Part shown: positions 1 to 9,017 of the stretch, piece after piece
How positions within the stretch are numbered: position 1 is the first letter of the stretch
Layout of the letters: each line of letters starts with the position of its first letter
Assembly (NCBI RefSeq): GCF_003418935.1
Contig: NZ_QVMT01000002.1
Location: forward strand, 124,001-188,000
DNA: 64,000 bases
DNA from: Emticicia sp. C21
Lineage (GTDB): Bacteria; Bacteroidota; Bacteroidia; Cytophagales; Spirosomataceae
Direction of reading: 5' to 3'
The notes under the pieces: model-generated
Told to the model about the DNA's origin: nothing
The model's database searches: none
What the model saw: only the letters and a program-made list of their open reading frames with translations
Translations under genes and position numbers: made by a program

Positions 1-104
1 AGTACTTTCGGATCATCATCAAATAATCCAGTAATTTTTATTTCACATGCTTCTAAGCAGCTGCAAATTACTTTAGCATGTCCACTAGCTCCATATAATA
101 GCAT
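1..104 (-). CDS. PglD-like sugar O/N-acyltransferase, N-terminal fragment
   Basis: Only the first 34 codons are inside the window; the gene runs off the left edge. The reading starts MLLYGASGHAKVI and continues into a GLFDDDP segment. This is the Rossmann-like N-terminus of the PglD/NeuD family, which binds nucleotide-amino sugars and transfers an acetyl group with a C-terminal left-handed beta-helix (not visible here). It lies 9 bases downstream of a PglC-like phosphoglycosyl transferase, a pairing known from diacetamido-bacillosamine type pathways. Family assignment is fairly safe from the GASGHAKV motif; the exact substrate is inference. Confidence 0.75.
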   Translation of the reverse strand, partial: MLLYGASGHAKVICSCLEACEIKITGLFDDDPKV

Positions 105-113
105 AAGTTAATT

Positions 114-716
114 TTAATTTCCAGTAAACTTTTCCATAGTAGTAGTTGGAGAAGAATTAATTCCTTCTGATTTTAACACCTTTTTTAAAGTTAAGAGTGC
201 TATTCTTAGGTCTAATTTTAGTGAAATATTCTCTACATACCAAATATCATATTCAAATTTCTGTGTCCATGATATATTATTACGTCCATTTACTTGCGCC
301 CAACCTGTTATTCCCGGTTTTATTAGATGTCTTTTTTTTTGTGCTTGATTATATAATGCTAGATAGTCTATCAAAAGCGGTCTTGGTCCTATCAGACTCA
401 TATCTCCTTTTAATACATTGATTAGCTGAGGAAACTCATCTAAAGAAGTCTTTCTGATAATTCTTCCAATTTTTGTTATCCGTTCTGAATCTGATAATAA
501 CTCACCTTTTTCATCTCTTTTATCATTCATAGTCTTAAACTTAATTAATTTGAATACCTTTTCATCCTTTCCAGGTCTTAGTTGAAAAAAAAATGGATAG
601 CCTTTATTTGCTATACTGAGTAATACTATTATTATGATTAAGACTGGTGAAAGACTTAAAAGAATCAGGGTCGCTAAGTTAAAATCTAGGAATGGTTTAA
701 CTAATTTCAGATACAT
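114..716 (-). CDS. Initiating phosphoglycosyl transferase (bacterial sugar transferase, PglC/WcaJ-C family)
   Basis: This 200-residue protein would transfer a sugar-1-phosphate from a UDP-sugar to undecaprenyl phosphate at the inner membrane, the first step of repeat-unit assembly. One hydrophobic re-entrant helix lies near residues 10-34. The family motifs follow: FKLIKFKTM, the catalytic Asp-Glu in TSLDEFPQL, GDMSLIGPRPL, and PGITGWAQVNGRN. Its length matches the short monotopic PglC type rather than the five-helix WbaP/WcaJ type. The start overlaps the upstream glycosyltransferase by 10 bases, and a PglD-like gene follows, so the three are probably co-transcribed. The PglD neighbour suggests a 4-acetamido-6-deoxy sugar as first residue; that is inference. 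Confidence 0.93.
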   Translation of the reverse strand: MYLKLVKPFLDFNLATLILLSLSPVLIIIIVLLSIANKGYPFFFQLRPGKDEKVFKLIKFKTMNDKRDEKGELLSDSERITKIGRIIRKTSLDEFPQLINVLKGDMSLIGPRPLLIDYLALYNQAQKKRHLIKPGITGWAQVNGRNNISWTQKFEYDIWYVENISLKLDLRIALLTLKKVLKSEGINSSPTTTMEKFTGN

Positions 717-1942
717 TGTTCAACTATCTTTATATATTTTTTGGCTAGTACACTTCTGTCAAAATATGTTTTTGCATATACATATCCATTGTTGCCTTGT
801 TTTATAGCAATTTGTGGATTATTAAGATAATACCTTATTTTTTGTTCAAAATCAAATGCATTTTCGGGCTCAACAAATACACCTGCTTCAGCTTCTTCAA
901 CTAAGGTTCTTGAAACACCATCAATGGCCATTAAAATTGGCTTCTTGCAGGACATATAATCAAAAGTTTTATTTGAGTAAACCGTTTTAAAAGTGTCATT
1001 TTTTTTCAAAACGGAGGTTCCCATATCAGAAGCTAGGATATATTTAAATATATCTTTTTTTGGAACAGAATCAATAAAACGAACATTTTTTAAGTTTCTA
1101 TTCTGAGCATCATTTATTAATCCTTGTTTCAGCATACCATCACCGATTAACATAAATAGTACATTTGTATCTGTTAATTTTTCAGCGGTATCAAGTATTT
1201 GAACTAAATGGTTTGCAACACCGTGCGCGCCTACATAAACTATGACAAAGTTATTGTCAATTCCCAAAGATTTCCGATAAGCTTTAACATCAAAATTCTC
1301 TACAAGACTTTCTGTCAAAGAAAAATCTGCCGCATTAGGAATATAACTAATCTTTGATTCAGAGACATTCTTTTTCTCGATTAGATTCTGCTTAAACGCA
1401 GGTGTAAGGACATTAATGAGTTTTGCCTTTTTATAAAGAAAAGATTCGAACCAATAAGCAAATTTAATGAGCGATTTATTCGTGAGCACGCCTGTATCAA
1501 TGGCAGATTCAGGCCATAAATCTCTTATTTCAAATATAAAGGGAGTTCTTTTTACTAAAGAAATTATATAGGCGGTAATACCTACAAACAATGGTGGAGA
1601 TGTAACTATTATTATATCAAATTTTCCACTTATTTTAAATAAACCGGCAAATGTACTAGAAAAAACGAAGGAGAAATACGCCCATAATCGACCAAGAAAA
1701 TTTACATTATAGGCTTCTGAAACATGGCAACGAACTACAATAATGTTTTTTTCAGGGTTTTCTTTTAAGAATATCTTTCTCTTATAGATATCACGTTTAA
1801 TTCCTTGGGTATAATCAACCATTCCTGAAAGAACTACTATTTCATTTTCAAGTTCAGACCAAGTCTTTGTTATTTCACTCCATCTTGAACCACCGGGTTC
1901 ATTAATTCCATTATAATATTGATGAATTAGTAATATTCTCAC
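707..1942 (-). CDS. Glycosyltransferase family 4 (WbuB-like)
   Basis: A GT-B type glycosyltransferase of 411 residues, expected to add a sugar to a lipid-linked intermediate on the cytoplasmic face. The N-terminus MRILLIHQYYNG with a following GGSR is typical of WbuB-like enzymes, which in other bacteria transfer acetamido-deoxyhexoses. EIRDLWPESA lies mid-protein, and the donor site has an NKTFDYMSCKKPI segment near residue 325. The start is GTG, with no in-frame ATG close by. It overlaps the downstream sugar transferase by 10 bases, which suggests that the second sugar is added by this enzyme. Donor and acceptor cannot be read from sequence. Confidence 0.9.
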   Translation of the reverse strand: MRILLIHQYYNGINEPGGSRWSEITKTWSELENEIVVLSGMVDYTQGIKRDIYKRKIFLKENPEKNIIVVRCHVSEAYNVNFLGRLWAYFSFVFSSTFAGLFKISGKFDIIIVTSPPLFVGITAYIISLVKRTPFIFEIRDLWPESAIDTGVLTNKSLIKFAYWFESFLYKKAKLINVLTPAFKQNLIEKKNVSESKISYIPNAADFSLTESLVENFDVKAYRKSLGIDNNFVIVYVGAHGVANHLVQILDTAEKLTDTNVLFMLIGDGMLKQGLINDAQNRNLKNVRFIDSVPKKDIFKYILASDMGTSVLKKNDTFKTVYSNKTFDYMSCKKPILMAIDGVSRTLVEEAEAGVFVEPENAFDFEQKIRYYLNNPQIAIKQGNNGYVYAKTYFDRSVLAKKYIKIVEQCI

Positions 1943-2131
1943 AGTTTATTATTTAATTTTAGCATTTTAAAATTTACCTATTTATATAAAATTTCTTTTC
2001 GTAGATCGGTTTTTATGCTAAACTAATATGAATTTATAAAATCTGAGAGGCAATTTAAGCGCAAATATCAGCTTTTCTTAAAATCACAATAATAATTAGC
2101 TTTAACTCAGGAATTCTTGAGTACAAGTATT

Positions 2132-3220
2132 TTATTTATATAAACTATATAAATGATCTACAATTCTTTCTGCACTTTTACCATCCCAAAGAGGGGGAAC
2201 ACTTCCCCTTTTCCAGGTTCCAGAAAACAGTTTTTTTAGAGCAGGACCAATATTTCCCGGATTTGTACCTATCAGTTCGTTAGTCCCGAAGCTTACGGTT
2301 TCTGGCCTTTCTGTAGTATTTCGCAAGGTAAGGCATGGTATATTCATTATAGTAGTTTCTTCTGTAATACCACCAGAATCAGTTATTACTGCTTTAGCAT
2401 TTTTTACCAGATAATTAAATTCCAAATAACTAAGAGGTTCACAGGTGTAAATATTCTGATTAGCAAGATTAACCGCTTTTAAACTTTTAGCAGTTCTAGG
2501 ATGAACTGGAAAAATTATAGGTAGATTCTCACTATTTGAAATTATTTCTTCTAATAAAATCTTTAGGTGTGTTTCCTGATCCACATTAGCAGGGCGATGA
2601 AGTGTAAGTACTAGATAATTTTGCGGTGTTAAATTCTTCTTTTGATAAATATCGGGTTTTACAAATTTTGAGATATTTTCTAATAATGTGTCAATCATTG
2701 TATTGCCAACAAATTGTATTCTATCATCAGGAATCCCATAGCTTTTAAGGTTTTGATTGGCCACCTCGCTGGTTGTATAAAAATAATCACTAATACTATC
2801 TGTAACCATTCGATTAATTTCTTCAGGCATAGTCAAATCAAAAGAGCGTATACCTCCCTCAACATGAACTACTCTCATATGCATTTTTTTAGCAACTATT
2901 GCACATGCCATTGTTGATGTTACATCACCAACAACTAGACAAATATCAGAAGGCCTATCCAGTAACAACCTTTCATAGCCAATCATAATAGCTGCTGTTT
3001 GTTCGGCTTGTGTTCCACCTCCTGCTCCAAGATTTATATCTGGCTCAGGAATTCTTAATTCTTCAAAAAAAGAGCCACTCATTTTCTTATCATAATGCTG
3101 TCCGGTATGAATTAGACGGTATTGAATTTTTTGAACAGCATTTTTTTGAATAGCTGCAATTATAGGAGCTATTTTTATGAAATTAGGTCTTGCTCCTGCT
3201 ATAATATCTAATTTAATCAT
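2132..3220 (-). CDS. wecB: Non-hydrolysing UDP-N-acetylglucosamine 2-epimerase family (WecB/WbpI-like)
   Basis: This 362-residue protein inverts C2 of a UDP-GlcNAc-type sugar to the manno form through a 2-acetamidoglucal intermediate. Visible signatures are GARPNFIK at the N-terminus, HTGQHYD, VVGDVTST, the HVEGGIRS and MPEEINR motifs, HPRTAKSL and the UDP-binding ITDSGGITEE. Length is normal. In this locus the partner genes wbpA/B/D/E are all present, so the physiological substrate may be UDP-GlcNAc(3NAc)A, as for Pseudomonas WbpI, giving UDP-ManNAc(3NAc)A. It could equally be ordinary WecB supplying UDP-ManNAc. It is separated from its neighbours by about 190 and 260 bases and may have its own promoter. 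Confidence 0.93.
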   Translation of the reverse strand: MIKLDIIAGARPNFIKIAPIIAAIQKNAVQKIQYRLIHTGQHYDKKMSGSFFEELRIPEPDINLGAGGGTQAEQTAAIMIGYERLLLDRPSDICLVVGDVTSTMACAIVAKKMHMRVVHVEGGIRSFDLTMPEEINRMVTDSISDYFYTTSEVANQNLKSYGIPDDRIQFVGNTMIDTLLENISKFVKPDIYQKKNLTPQNYLVLTLHRPANVDQETHLKILLEEIISNSENLPIIFPVHPRTAKSLKAVNLANQNIYTCEPLSYLEFNYLVKNAKAVITDSGGITEETTIMNIPCLTLRNTTERPETVSFGTNELIGTNPGNIGPALKKLFSGTWKRGSVPPLWDGKSAERIVDHLYSLYK

Positions 3221-3261
3221 TTGATTTTAAATATATACTAAATAATTTTCTATTTTTATTG

Positions 3262-3294
3262 CAAACATATTTAGCGAAGTACGCTACTCTCGAA
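3262..3294 (-). promoter_or_regulatory. Candidate promoter for the 2-epimerase gene
   Basis: On the minus strand a TATGTTTG (3269-3262) fits the Bacteroidota -7 consensus TAnnTTTG. It is preceded 21 bases upstream by TTCG (3294-3291), a 3-of-4 match to the -33 TTTG. It lies about 40 bases before the epimerase start. Single-site motif match in AT-rich DNA, so moderate to low confidence. Confidence 0.35.
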
Positions 3295-3416
3295 TCGCTC
3301 TAACATGAAGTGGGAACGTTAATTTAAATATAAATAGTTCGTAGACGTATTAGCAGAGAAAGATAAGAGTCAGTTGCATAACTTTGTATCACTTTTTACT
3401 CTTCGTCTGTTCTATT

Positions 3417-3452
3417 TTAATTCATTAGTTACATAACATACTAATGAATTAA
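3417..3452. other. 12-bp inverted repeat downstream of the GT2 gene
   Basis: Perfect 12-base arms (3417-3428 and 3441-3452) flank a 12-base spacer, about 30 bases beyond the stop codon of the minus-strand glycosyltransferase gene. The position fits a transcript end, but no T-run follows on the minus strand, so it is not a classical intrinsic terminator. Confidence 0.4.
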
Positions 3453-3484
3453 AAAAATACGTATTTTGGCTAAAGTAAACGTAA

Positions 3485-4270
3485 TTATGGAAATTTAAGA
3501 AAAAGTGAAGATATTTTATTTTCAACTTTTCTTAAATATTTTAAAAAGAACATATAATATAAAAATATACCCCACGGCCTACTATAAAGTCTAACAAAAA
3601 CATGTAGTGCAGTTTGCATCCTTTTATTATTAAACTTACTACTGGCAAGATTTTTTATATTGTGAAAAACAATAATTTCAGGCAGATAGAATATTGTACA
3701 TCTAATTTTTAACAAATCGGCCAAAAAAATAATCTCTTCAGAACCCGGATATTCTGCGCCTAAACCGAAAGACTCGTCGAAGCTGATTGAATTTATTTTA
3801 TTACTATTTTTTATAAATAATTCAATGGAACTACATTTTGTAACATTTAAAATATTTAACTTAAAAGGTTGTAATGGATATTGTTTATAATAAAGGTTTG
3901 ATTCGGGGTCAAAAATCTGATATGATACGACATCAATATTTTCATGCTTACAAAAAAAATCATTAACTCTTTGGAGTGCATCATCAGGATACCAGCAGTC
4001 ATCATCTGTTAAGCAAAATAGGTCTCCGCTTATTTTTTTTAGCGCGATATTTCTACCACGTGAAAGACCTTTTAAATTACTTTTTATATGTAAAAATGTT
4101 AGTGGGCTATTGCTTAATATAGTATTGATTATATTATGATTATCTTGGGATACTACTATAAACTCAAAATTCTTATATTTTTGATTGACTAGACTATCTA
4201 TAAGTCGTATGAACTCATTCTTACGGGTTCCTAGTGTAGATAATATTAAAGAAATTTTCAAGTTATTCAT
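3485..4270 (-). CDS. Glycosyltransferase family 2
   Basis: A 261-residue GT-A fold inverting glycosyltransferase. ISLILSTLGTR starts the nucleotide-binding domain. KGLSRGRNIAL and the metal-binding LTDDDCWY motif (about residues 88-95) are clear, and a GAEYPGSEEIIF segment follows as in surface-polysaccharide GT2 enzymes. The C-terminal 60 residues are basic and hydrophobic and probably associate with the membrane. The gene lies 27 bases after the Wzy-like polymerase gene. It is very AT-rich, as is common for the serotype-specific part of O-antigen loci. Sugar specificity is unknown. Confidence 0.88.
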   Translation of the reverse strand: MNNLKISLILSTLGTRKNEFIRLIDSLVNQKYKNFEFIVVSQDNHNIINTILSNSPLTFLHIKSNLKGLSRGRNIALKKISGDLFCLTDDDCWYPDDALQRVNDFFCKHENIDVVSYQIFDPESNLYYKQYPLQPFKLNILNVTKCSSIELFIKNSNKINSISFDESFGLGAEYPGSEEIIFLADLLKIRCTIFYLPEIIVFHNIKNLASSKFNNKRMQTALHVFVRLYSRPWGIFLYYMFFLKYLRKVENKISSLFLKFP

Positions 4271-4297
4271 ATATTGGTAGACGTTAATTGATTCAAA

Positions 4298-5419
4298 TTA
4301 AAGATATAGTTTATTATAAGAAGCAAAATACGTTAAGAAAAAAAGTAAATATTTAAGGTCAATAATAGAAAATGATTTCATAAAATTAGCAAAAATGAAT
4401 ATGCAAATCGCACTTAGAAAAAGTTGCATATTGTTAAACTTTCTTCTTTTGAATAAAAGAGGTTCAACCATTAAAAGAAGATAACAAAGCATTGGTATAA
4501 TGCCTAAAATTCCAATTTCAATTAAAATTTCAAGTAAAAAATTATGAGGATATTCTTTCTCATCTATACCAATAAGTATTAATCCAGAGCTATTTATGCC
4601 TTGGCCGAATAAGGGATATTCTAAGAAGCTATTTAAAGATTTCTCAAGAAATGAAACCCTTTCAGATGTTGAATTGTCTTCTCCAAAACTACTGAATCTA
4701 ATAAAAGCAAATTCTATCAACATGTTTAGCTCATCCCAGTATAAAAAGAACAATCCGGTGATTAAAATCATTGATATAAAAACATAAGAGTACATTCTTT
4801 TCTTTACTATCCAATAAAATAGCAATAATAGAAAAAATACCACTGGGGCTCTAGCTCCCGAAATAAGAGAGAATGAGAAAAATACTATCGTTCCAAGCTT
4901 AAAAAGTATATTTTTACTAAAAATCAATGAATATAATGAAAATGACAGTGCCAAAAGTGAGTAAGTCAAATAATCAATAATATCAAGTCTCTTATAAAAC
5001 GTGGAAAATATGAAATTTTCTTGAATTAGTATATAGATAGCGTAAATTGTATAAAGTGTCAATACGCAGAACCAAACGCTAAATAAAAGTTTTAAATCTC
5101 TATCAATATGGACGGCTCCCAGTGCACACAATACATAAAAGGGTAATAGACCAATTAGGATAATTTTATCATAAGAAGTATTCGAAATTGTGTAAGATAC
5201 ACTTAGGACATATATAACAGAAAATGCGGTTACAATAAAAATAGCTTTGAATTCTCTTAGAGAATGCCGAAAGCTGAATAGTGAGAGAAGCCCAAATACA
5301 GTTGTAAAAAAGTATAATATATATAAGAAAAAATTAAAATTAAGTTCACCTATATACCTTCTAAATAGTGCGTTTAAAAAACTCAATACAAATAATATAT
5401 ATATAAATCGAATCCACAT
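4298..5419 (-). CDS. O-antigen polymerase/ligase-like membrane protein (Wzy candidate)
   Basis: A 373-residue polytopic protein with roughly ten hydrophobic segments. A large loop near residues 255-295 contains GQGINSSG and PHNFLLEILIEIG, the Gly...His-Asn...Glu-x-Gly pattern of the Wzy/WaaL (PF04932) family. Wzy joins lipid-linked repeat units at the periplasmic face. Its position among glycosyltransferases and a Wzx flippase favours polymerase over ligase. It lies 3 bases after the upstream glycosyltransferase gene, so translation is probably coupled. Sequence identity in this family is always low; the call rests on topology, motif and context. Confidence 0.83.
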   Translation of the reverse strand: MWIRFIYILFVLSFLNALFRRYIGELNFNFFLYILYFFTTVFGLLSLFSFRHSLREFKAIFIVTAFSVIYVLSVSYTISNTSYDKIILIGLLPFYVLCALGAVHIDRDLKLLFSVWFCVLTLYTIYAIYILIQENFIFSTFYKRLDIIDYLTYSLLALSFSLYSLIFSKNILFKLGTIVFFSFSLISGARAPVVFFLLLLFYWIVKKRMYSYVFISMILITGLFFLYWDELNMLIEFAFIRFSSFGEDNSTSERVSFLEKSLNSFLEYPLFGQGINSSGLILIGIDEKEYPHNFLLEILIEIGILGIIPMLCYLLLMVEPLLFKRRKFNNMQLFLSAICIFIFANFMKSFSIIDLKYLLFFLTYFASYNKLYL

Positions 5420-5422
5420 TTG

Positions 5423-6541
5423 TTAGTTATTTTCTAATACTTTAAAGAAGAACGCTAATCTCTCATCCTCTACACAGTTAGAGTCAATTTTTCGTAATAC
5501 GGATTCATCTCTATATCTTTTACCTTTATTCTTTAATATAAAATCCATGACCAACTCTTTATTATTTATCAATGAGTTTTCTTCATTTGGTAATAATAAA
5601 CACCAATCCGGACCTTTATTTTCTTTATGCAAGAAAATGGTTTCCTTGTGACTTTGTATCATTGGAATACCATATGCGAGATACTCACGTACTTTTAGAG
5701 GGCAAGCCTCATCCATTTCTTTTCTGTATAAAGACAATACCCCTATTGCAATGTCAGTTTTTTTTAATATATTAATATAATTGTTTTTATCAAGAAAACC
5801 ATGAAAAATTATATTTTCATAATGTTCTATCTCGGGCATTGCTTCATAACCAATTATATTGATTTTTATTTGCCCATTAAGATCTTTTCCAAATTTTACG
5901 AGTTCATCCACTCCATGCCAATCATATCCTGGGGAGCCTAAAAAAGTAAGAACAGGGGTTTTATCCTGATTCTCATTTTCTAAGGTAGTGAATTTTCTTA
6001 AATCAATGGAGTTGGGAACAACGGCTATTGAGCTAATAAATGGATAGAATTCTTTTAACCTTCTTGCAATCTCATGGGTAACAGCTACAAACCCTTTTAT
6101 CTCTTTAAAGGCTATATTAAATCTTTTAAAAAGTAAATATCTGATAAAGTTTTTTACACTTTTTAAGGATGAGTATTTATATTCAGATAAAATATCTGTA
6201 TTGATTTCTACAACCGTTTTGAACTTACGAATTATTCGGATTAGGCCGGGTTTTACAGGTTCAAAACGCCAATAAATCAGATCGGGATTATCTAATAGTA
6301 AATCGGTATAAATTTTTTTATATATCTGAATATATTGAAATAAACGACCAATTATGTTTTTAGAATCATAGTGATAAATTCTGGAAACACCGAAATCATT
6401 TTTAGAATCTTTTGAGCTTGTAATACAGTATACAATAACATCGACTCCTTTATCTTTCCAGGCGTCTATTTGAGATATTATTTTCTTATAAATTCCGTTT
6501 TTCTCTTCAATTCCATTTGATAAAAGATATACTAATTTCAC
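5423..6541 (-). CDS. Glycosyltransferase family 4/1
   Basis: A 372-residue GT-B enzyme. VYLLSNGIEEKNGIYKK starts the acceptor domain, VVEINTD and AVTHEIARRL lie mid-protein, VPNSIDLRKF marks the domain junction, and the donor-site EACPLKVREYLAYGIP (about residues 285-300) carries the Glu-x7-Glu retaining motif. The start is GTG inside a 4-base GTGA overlap with the stop of the upstream amidotransferase gene, a strong sign of translational coupling. It is probably the transferase acting on or next to the amidinated uronic acid made by the neighbouring genes, but that is inference from position only. Confidence 0.9.
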   Translation of the reverse strand: MKLVYLLSNGIEEKNGIYKKIISQIDAWKDKGVDVIVYCITSSKDSKNDFGVSRIYHYDSKNIIGRLFQYIQIYKKIYTDLLLDNPDLIYWRFEPVKPGLIRIIRKFKTVVEINTDILSEYKYSSLKSVKNFIRYLLFKRFNIAFKEIKGFVAVTHEIARRLKEFYPFISSIAVVPNSIDLRKFTTLENENQDKTPVLTFLGSPGYDWHGVDELVKFGKDLNGQIKINIIGYEAMPEIEHYENIIFHGFLDKNNYINILKKTDIAIGVLSLYRKEMDEACPLKVREYLAYGIPMIQSHKETIFLHKENKGPDWCLLLPNEENSLINNKELVMDFILKNKGKRYRDESVLRKIDSNCVEDERLAFFFKVLENN

Positions 6542-7635
6542 TGTAATTTTCTTTTTATTTTGTGAATCTTTGCTAATAATGTCAAATCTGATTTATAAAG
6601 AAAATGCGAAGATGGTGGTCTTTCAAGATATGCATCAAATTCTGCTTTTGAATATCCAAGTTTTTTTCTTACAAATCCGTAATCTGTTTCAAGCTCGGAC
6701 TTATCATAAAGAGGTTCATTTAGAATCATTAATGCTTCTTCTCTGGAAAGTTGATTTGAACAAATGAGCGAAGACAAATGAGCTTTCCTTTTATCTATAT
6801 TGAACTTTGTTGGTAAAATATGATTTTGATAGAACTTTGTAAATATTGATTCACCATGCTTTCTTCCATAATTCCTCCAGCCAAAAACATCAATTAATTC
6901 TTTAATGGCATGTTCTTTATTATAATTAATTATATTCAGCGGTTGGATTTTACGTATTCCTTTAAGCTTTTCATAATATAATTTAATTTTAAGAGAGTTG
7001 ATTGTTGGATATGTTTTAAGCAATTGTCTGCTATTTTTTGAAACTATGTCTTTCAAATTGCTTAAATCAATTTTTGAATGAACCCATGATTTAGGTAATA
7101 CAAATTCAGTAGAAATATTAGTCCCACTAAGGATATACTTTATTCTATACTTTTCAGCGAGCTTATAGATTGTTGCAATTATTGCGTGGTCTGTTAATAC
7201 TTCTATGTCAACAACACCTGCATCAAAGTATGCTCTTTGAAGATTTCTGAATTCTTCCCAATCTACAACTAATGTATGCAAATCTGACTGGAGACTATTT
7301 ACGATATTATTAATGTTTTTAACTGCAAGCTCTGAGTTCCATCCGTTATCAAAATGAACTAATAATGGATTAAGCTCTAGTTTTTTCGCTAAAAGTGCAA
7401 CGTAAGAACTATCTACCCCACCGCTAAGGCCAATGATACAATCATACTTCCCTTTTTTAGCTGAAGCTAATTTTTGCTTTAGGGATAATAAGTTCTGCTC
7501 GATCTCTTCGTCTGTTAGCTGTCTAAAACCAATTTTTTCAAAATCTCTGCAATAGTTACAAATTCCAGCTTCATCAAATTCTATTAGAGGATCGGTTTCA
7601 TCCATTACACATTTCTTGCAAATCTTGTATTGCAT
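6538..7635 (-). CDS. N-acetyl sugar amidotransferase (WbpG/WbuX/PseA family)
   Basis: A 365-residue ATP-dependent amidotransferase. Cys6, Cys9, Cys26 and Cys29 form two CxxC pairs (KICKKC, GICNYC). The PP-loop ATP-pyrophosphatase signature SGGVDSS is at residues 71-77. In Pseudomonas O5 the homologue WbpG works with a HisH glutaminase and a HisF-like channel protein to turn an N-acetyl group into an acetamidino group. The same HisF and HisH partners follow immediately upstream in transcription order (7640-9017), so the trio is intact here. Predicted action: ammonia transfer to UDP-ManNAc(3NAc)A or a related sugar in the cytoplasm. Confidence 0.93.
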   Translation of the reverse strand: MQYKICKKCVMDETDPLIEFDEAGICNYCRDFEKIGFRQLTDEEIEQNLLSLKQKLASAKKGKYDCIIGLSGGVDSSYVALLAKKLELNPLLVHFDNGWNSELAVKNINNIVNSLQSDLHTLVVDWEEFRNLQRAYFDAGVVDIEVLTDHAIIATIYKLAEKYRIKYILSGTNISTEFVLPKSWVHSKIDLSNLKDIVSKNSRQLLKTYPTINSLKIKLYYEKLKGIRKIQPLNIINYNKEHAIKELIDVFGWRNYGRKHGESIFTKFYQNHILPTKFNIDKRKAHLSSLICSNQLSREEALMILNEPLYDKSELETDYGFVRKKLGYSKAEFDAYLERPPSSHFLYKSDLTLLAKIHKIKRKLQ

Positions 7636-7639
7636 AAAA

Positions 7640-8398
7640 TCAAATTTTTAAACGTGGTATATCAGATTCTTGTGGGTAATTAATTAATATGGAATCTCTA
7701 TTATTTCTTGCAAAAGAAAACAGACTTCCTGCAGCAGCTCCGGAAACATTTATATTAAATAATTCATTAATATCGTTATAAGATGATGCTCCTCCTAAAG
7801 CGGTAATTGGAATACTTAATAAACTGCTTGCTTTTGATAATAAATCTAAATCATATCCGGTAAATGTTCCATCTCTATCTATATTTTGAAGAATGATTTC
7901 ACCAACTCCTAAGTCCTGCATTAATAAACAGTAAGCAATTGGATCAAATGAAGTATTTGTATTACCTTTATTGATATATACTTTAATCCCTTTAAAAAAA
8001 GTCTTTTTATAATCAACAACTGTTATTATGCTTTGTGTACCATATATATTTACAGCCTCTTTAACCAAATTAGGGTTTTGGAAAGCAGCACTTGATATAG
8101 AAACTTTATCTACACCTAAAGAAAATAAGCTTTCTACATCAGAAAGTGTTTTAATCCCACCTCCATAAGTAATTGGCATAAAAGCCTCAGAAACAATATC
8201 ACCAATTAAATCATAGTTAATTTTATTCTTTACTGAAGCTCCAATATCCAAAATACACAACTCATCAGCAAATTTTGCATTAAATATTTTAACCGTATTT
8301 ATCGGGTCACCTATATATTTAGGAGACTTAAACTTGACAGTTTTATAAAGCCCACCTCCATCAAGTAAAAGTGCCGGCAATATTCTTTGATATGGCAT
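7640..8398 (-). CDS. hisF2: HisF-like acetamidino modification protein (HisF2/AglZ type)
   Basis: A TIM-barrel protein of 252 residues, clearly a HisF paralogue. Asp13 (LLLDGGG) and Asp129 (VVDYKK) align with the catalytic pair of HisF, and NIDRDGTFTGYD and ITALGGASS are the phosphate-binding loops. A true histidine-pathway HisF would be in a his operon; this one sits between hisH2 and the sugar amidotransferase, as in wbp loci. The known role is to receive ammonia from HisH and pass it to the sugar modification reaction. It is 4 bases from the amidotransferase gene and 1 base from hisH2. Confidence 0.92.
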   Translation of the reverse strand: MPYQRILPALLLDGGGLYKTVKFKSPKYIGDPINTVKIFNAKFADELCILDIGASVKNKINYDLIGDIVSEAFMPITYGGGIKTLSDVESLFSLGVDKVSISSAAFQNPNLVKEAVNIYGTQSIITVVDYKKTFFKGIKVYINKGNTNTSFDPIAYCLLMQDLGVGEIILQNIDRDGTFTGYDLDLLSKASSLLSIPITALGGASSYNDINELFNINVSGAAAGSLFSFARNNRDSILINYPQESDIPRLKI

Positions 8399-8399
8399 T

Positions 8400-9017
8400 T
8401 TAAATTGTTAAAAAGTTTTCCAAAAGTTTTAACCCATATTGATGACTTTTTTCAGGATGGAATTGTACGCCAAAAATATTTTCTTTATTGACAATTGAAG
8501 GAAAGAAATAACCATGTTCAGTATAAGCCAAAACTGTATCTTCTGAATTACCATCTATATGATACGAATGGACAAAGTAAAATCTTGAATTATTATTTAG
8601 GCCATTTAAAAGCGGGCTTGTTTTATTTTCGACAATTTTTATATTATTCCAGCCTAGATGAGGAATTTTTAAAGAATGATTTTCCTGTTTAAATTTAACC
8701 ACATTATTTGCTAACCAACTTAAACCTGCACTATTTCCCTCTTCACTAAATTGATTTATCAATTGTGCTCCCAGGCAAATTCCAAGAAAACTTTTTTTCT
8801 TGACGAGTACCGCTTCATTTAGAGAGTCAATCAGGTTCAGCCTCTCAATTTCTTTCATAGCTGTAGAAAATAATCCAACCCCTGGCAAAATAATCTTGTC
8901 AAAGTTTGAAACTATCTTTGAGTCATTACTTACAATTGGAGTTAGACCAATATATTTTAACATATTTTGAACTGACCCTATGTTTCCTGCACCATAGTCA
9001 ACTATTAATACTTTCAT
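8400..9017 (-). CDS. hisH2: HisH-like glutamine amidotransferase
   Basis: A class I glutaminase of 205 residues, close to the length of HisH. The triad is present: nucleophile Cys81 in GICLGAQ, His187 and Glu189 in QFHPEKS. VDYGAGNIGSV at the N-terminus and ILPGVG are HisH signatures. It would release ammonia from glutamine and hand it to the HisF-like partner encoded next. The start codon lies inside the 3' end of the flippase gene (20-base overlap), which argues for co-translation. The locus context makes sugar amidination the likely job rather than histidine biosynthesis. Confidence 0.93.
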   Translation of the reverse strand: MKVLIVDYGAGNIGSVQNMLKYIGLTPIVSNDSKIVSNFDKIILPGVGLFSTAMKEIERLNLIDSLNEAVLVKKKSFLGICLGAQLINQFSEEGNSAGLSWLANNVVKFKQENHSLKIPHLGWNNIKIVENKTSPLLNGLNNNSRFYFVHSYHIDGNSEDTVLAYTEHGYFFPSIVNKENIFGVQFHPEKSHQYGLKLLENFLTI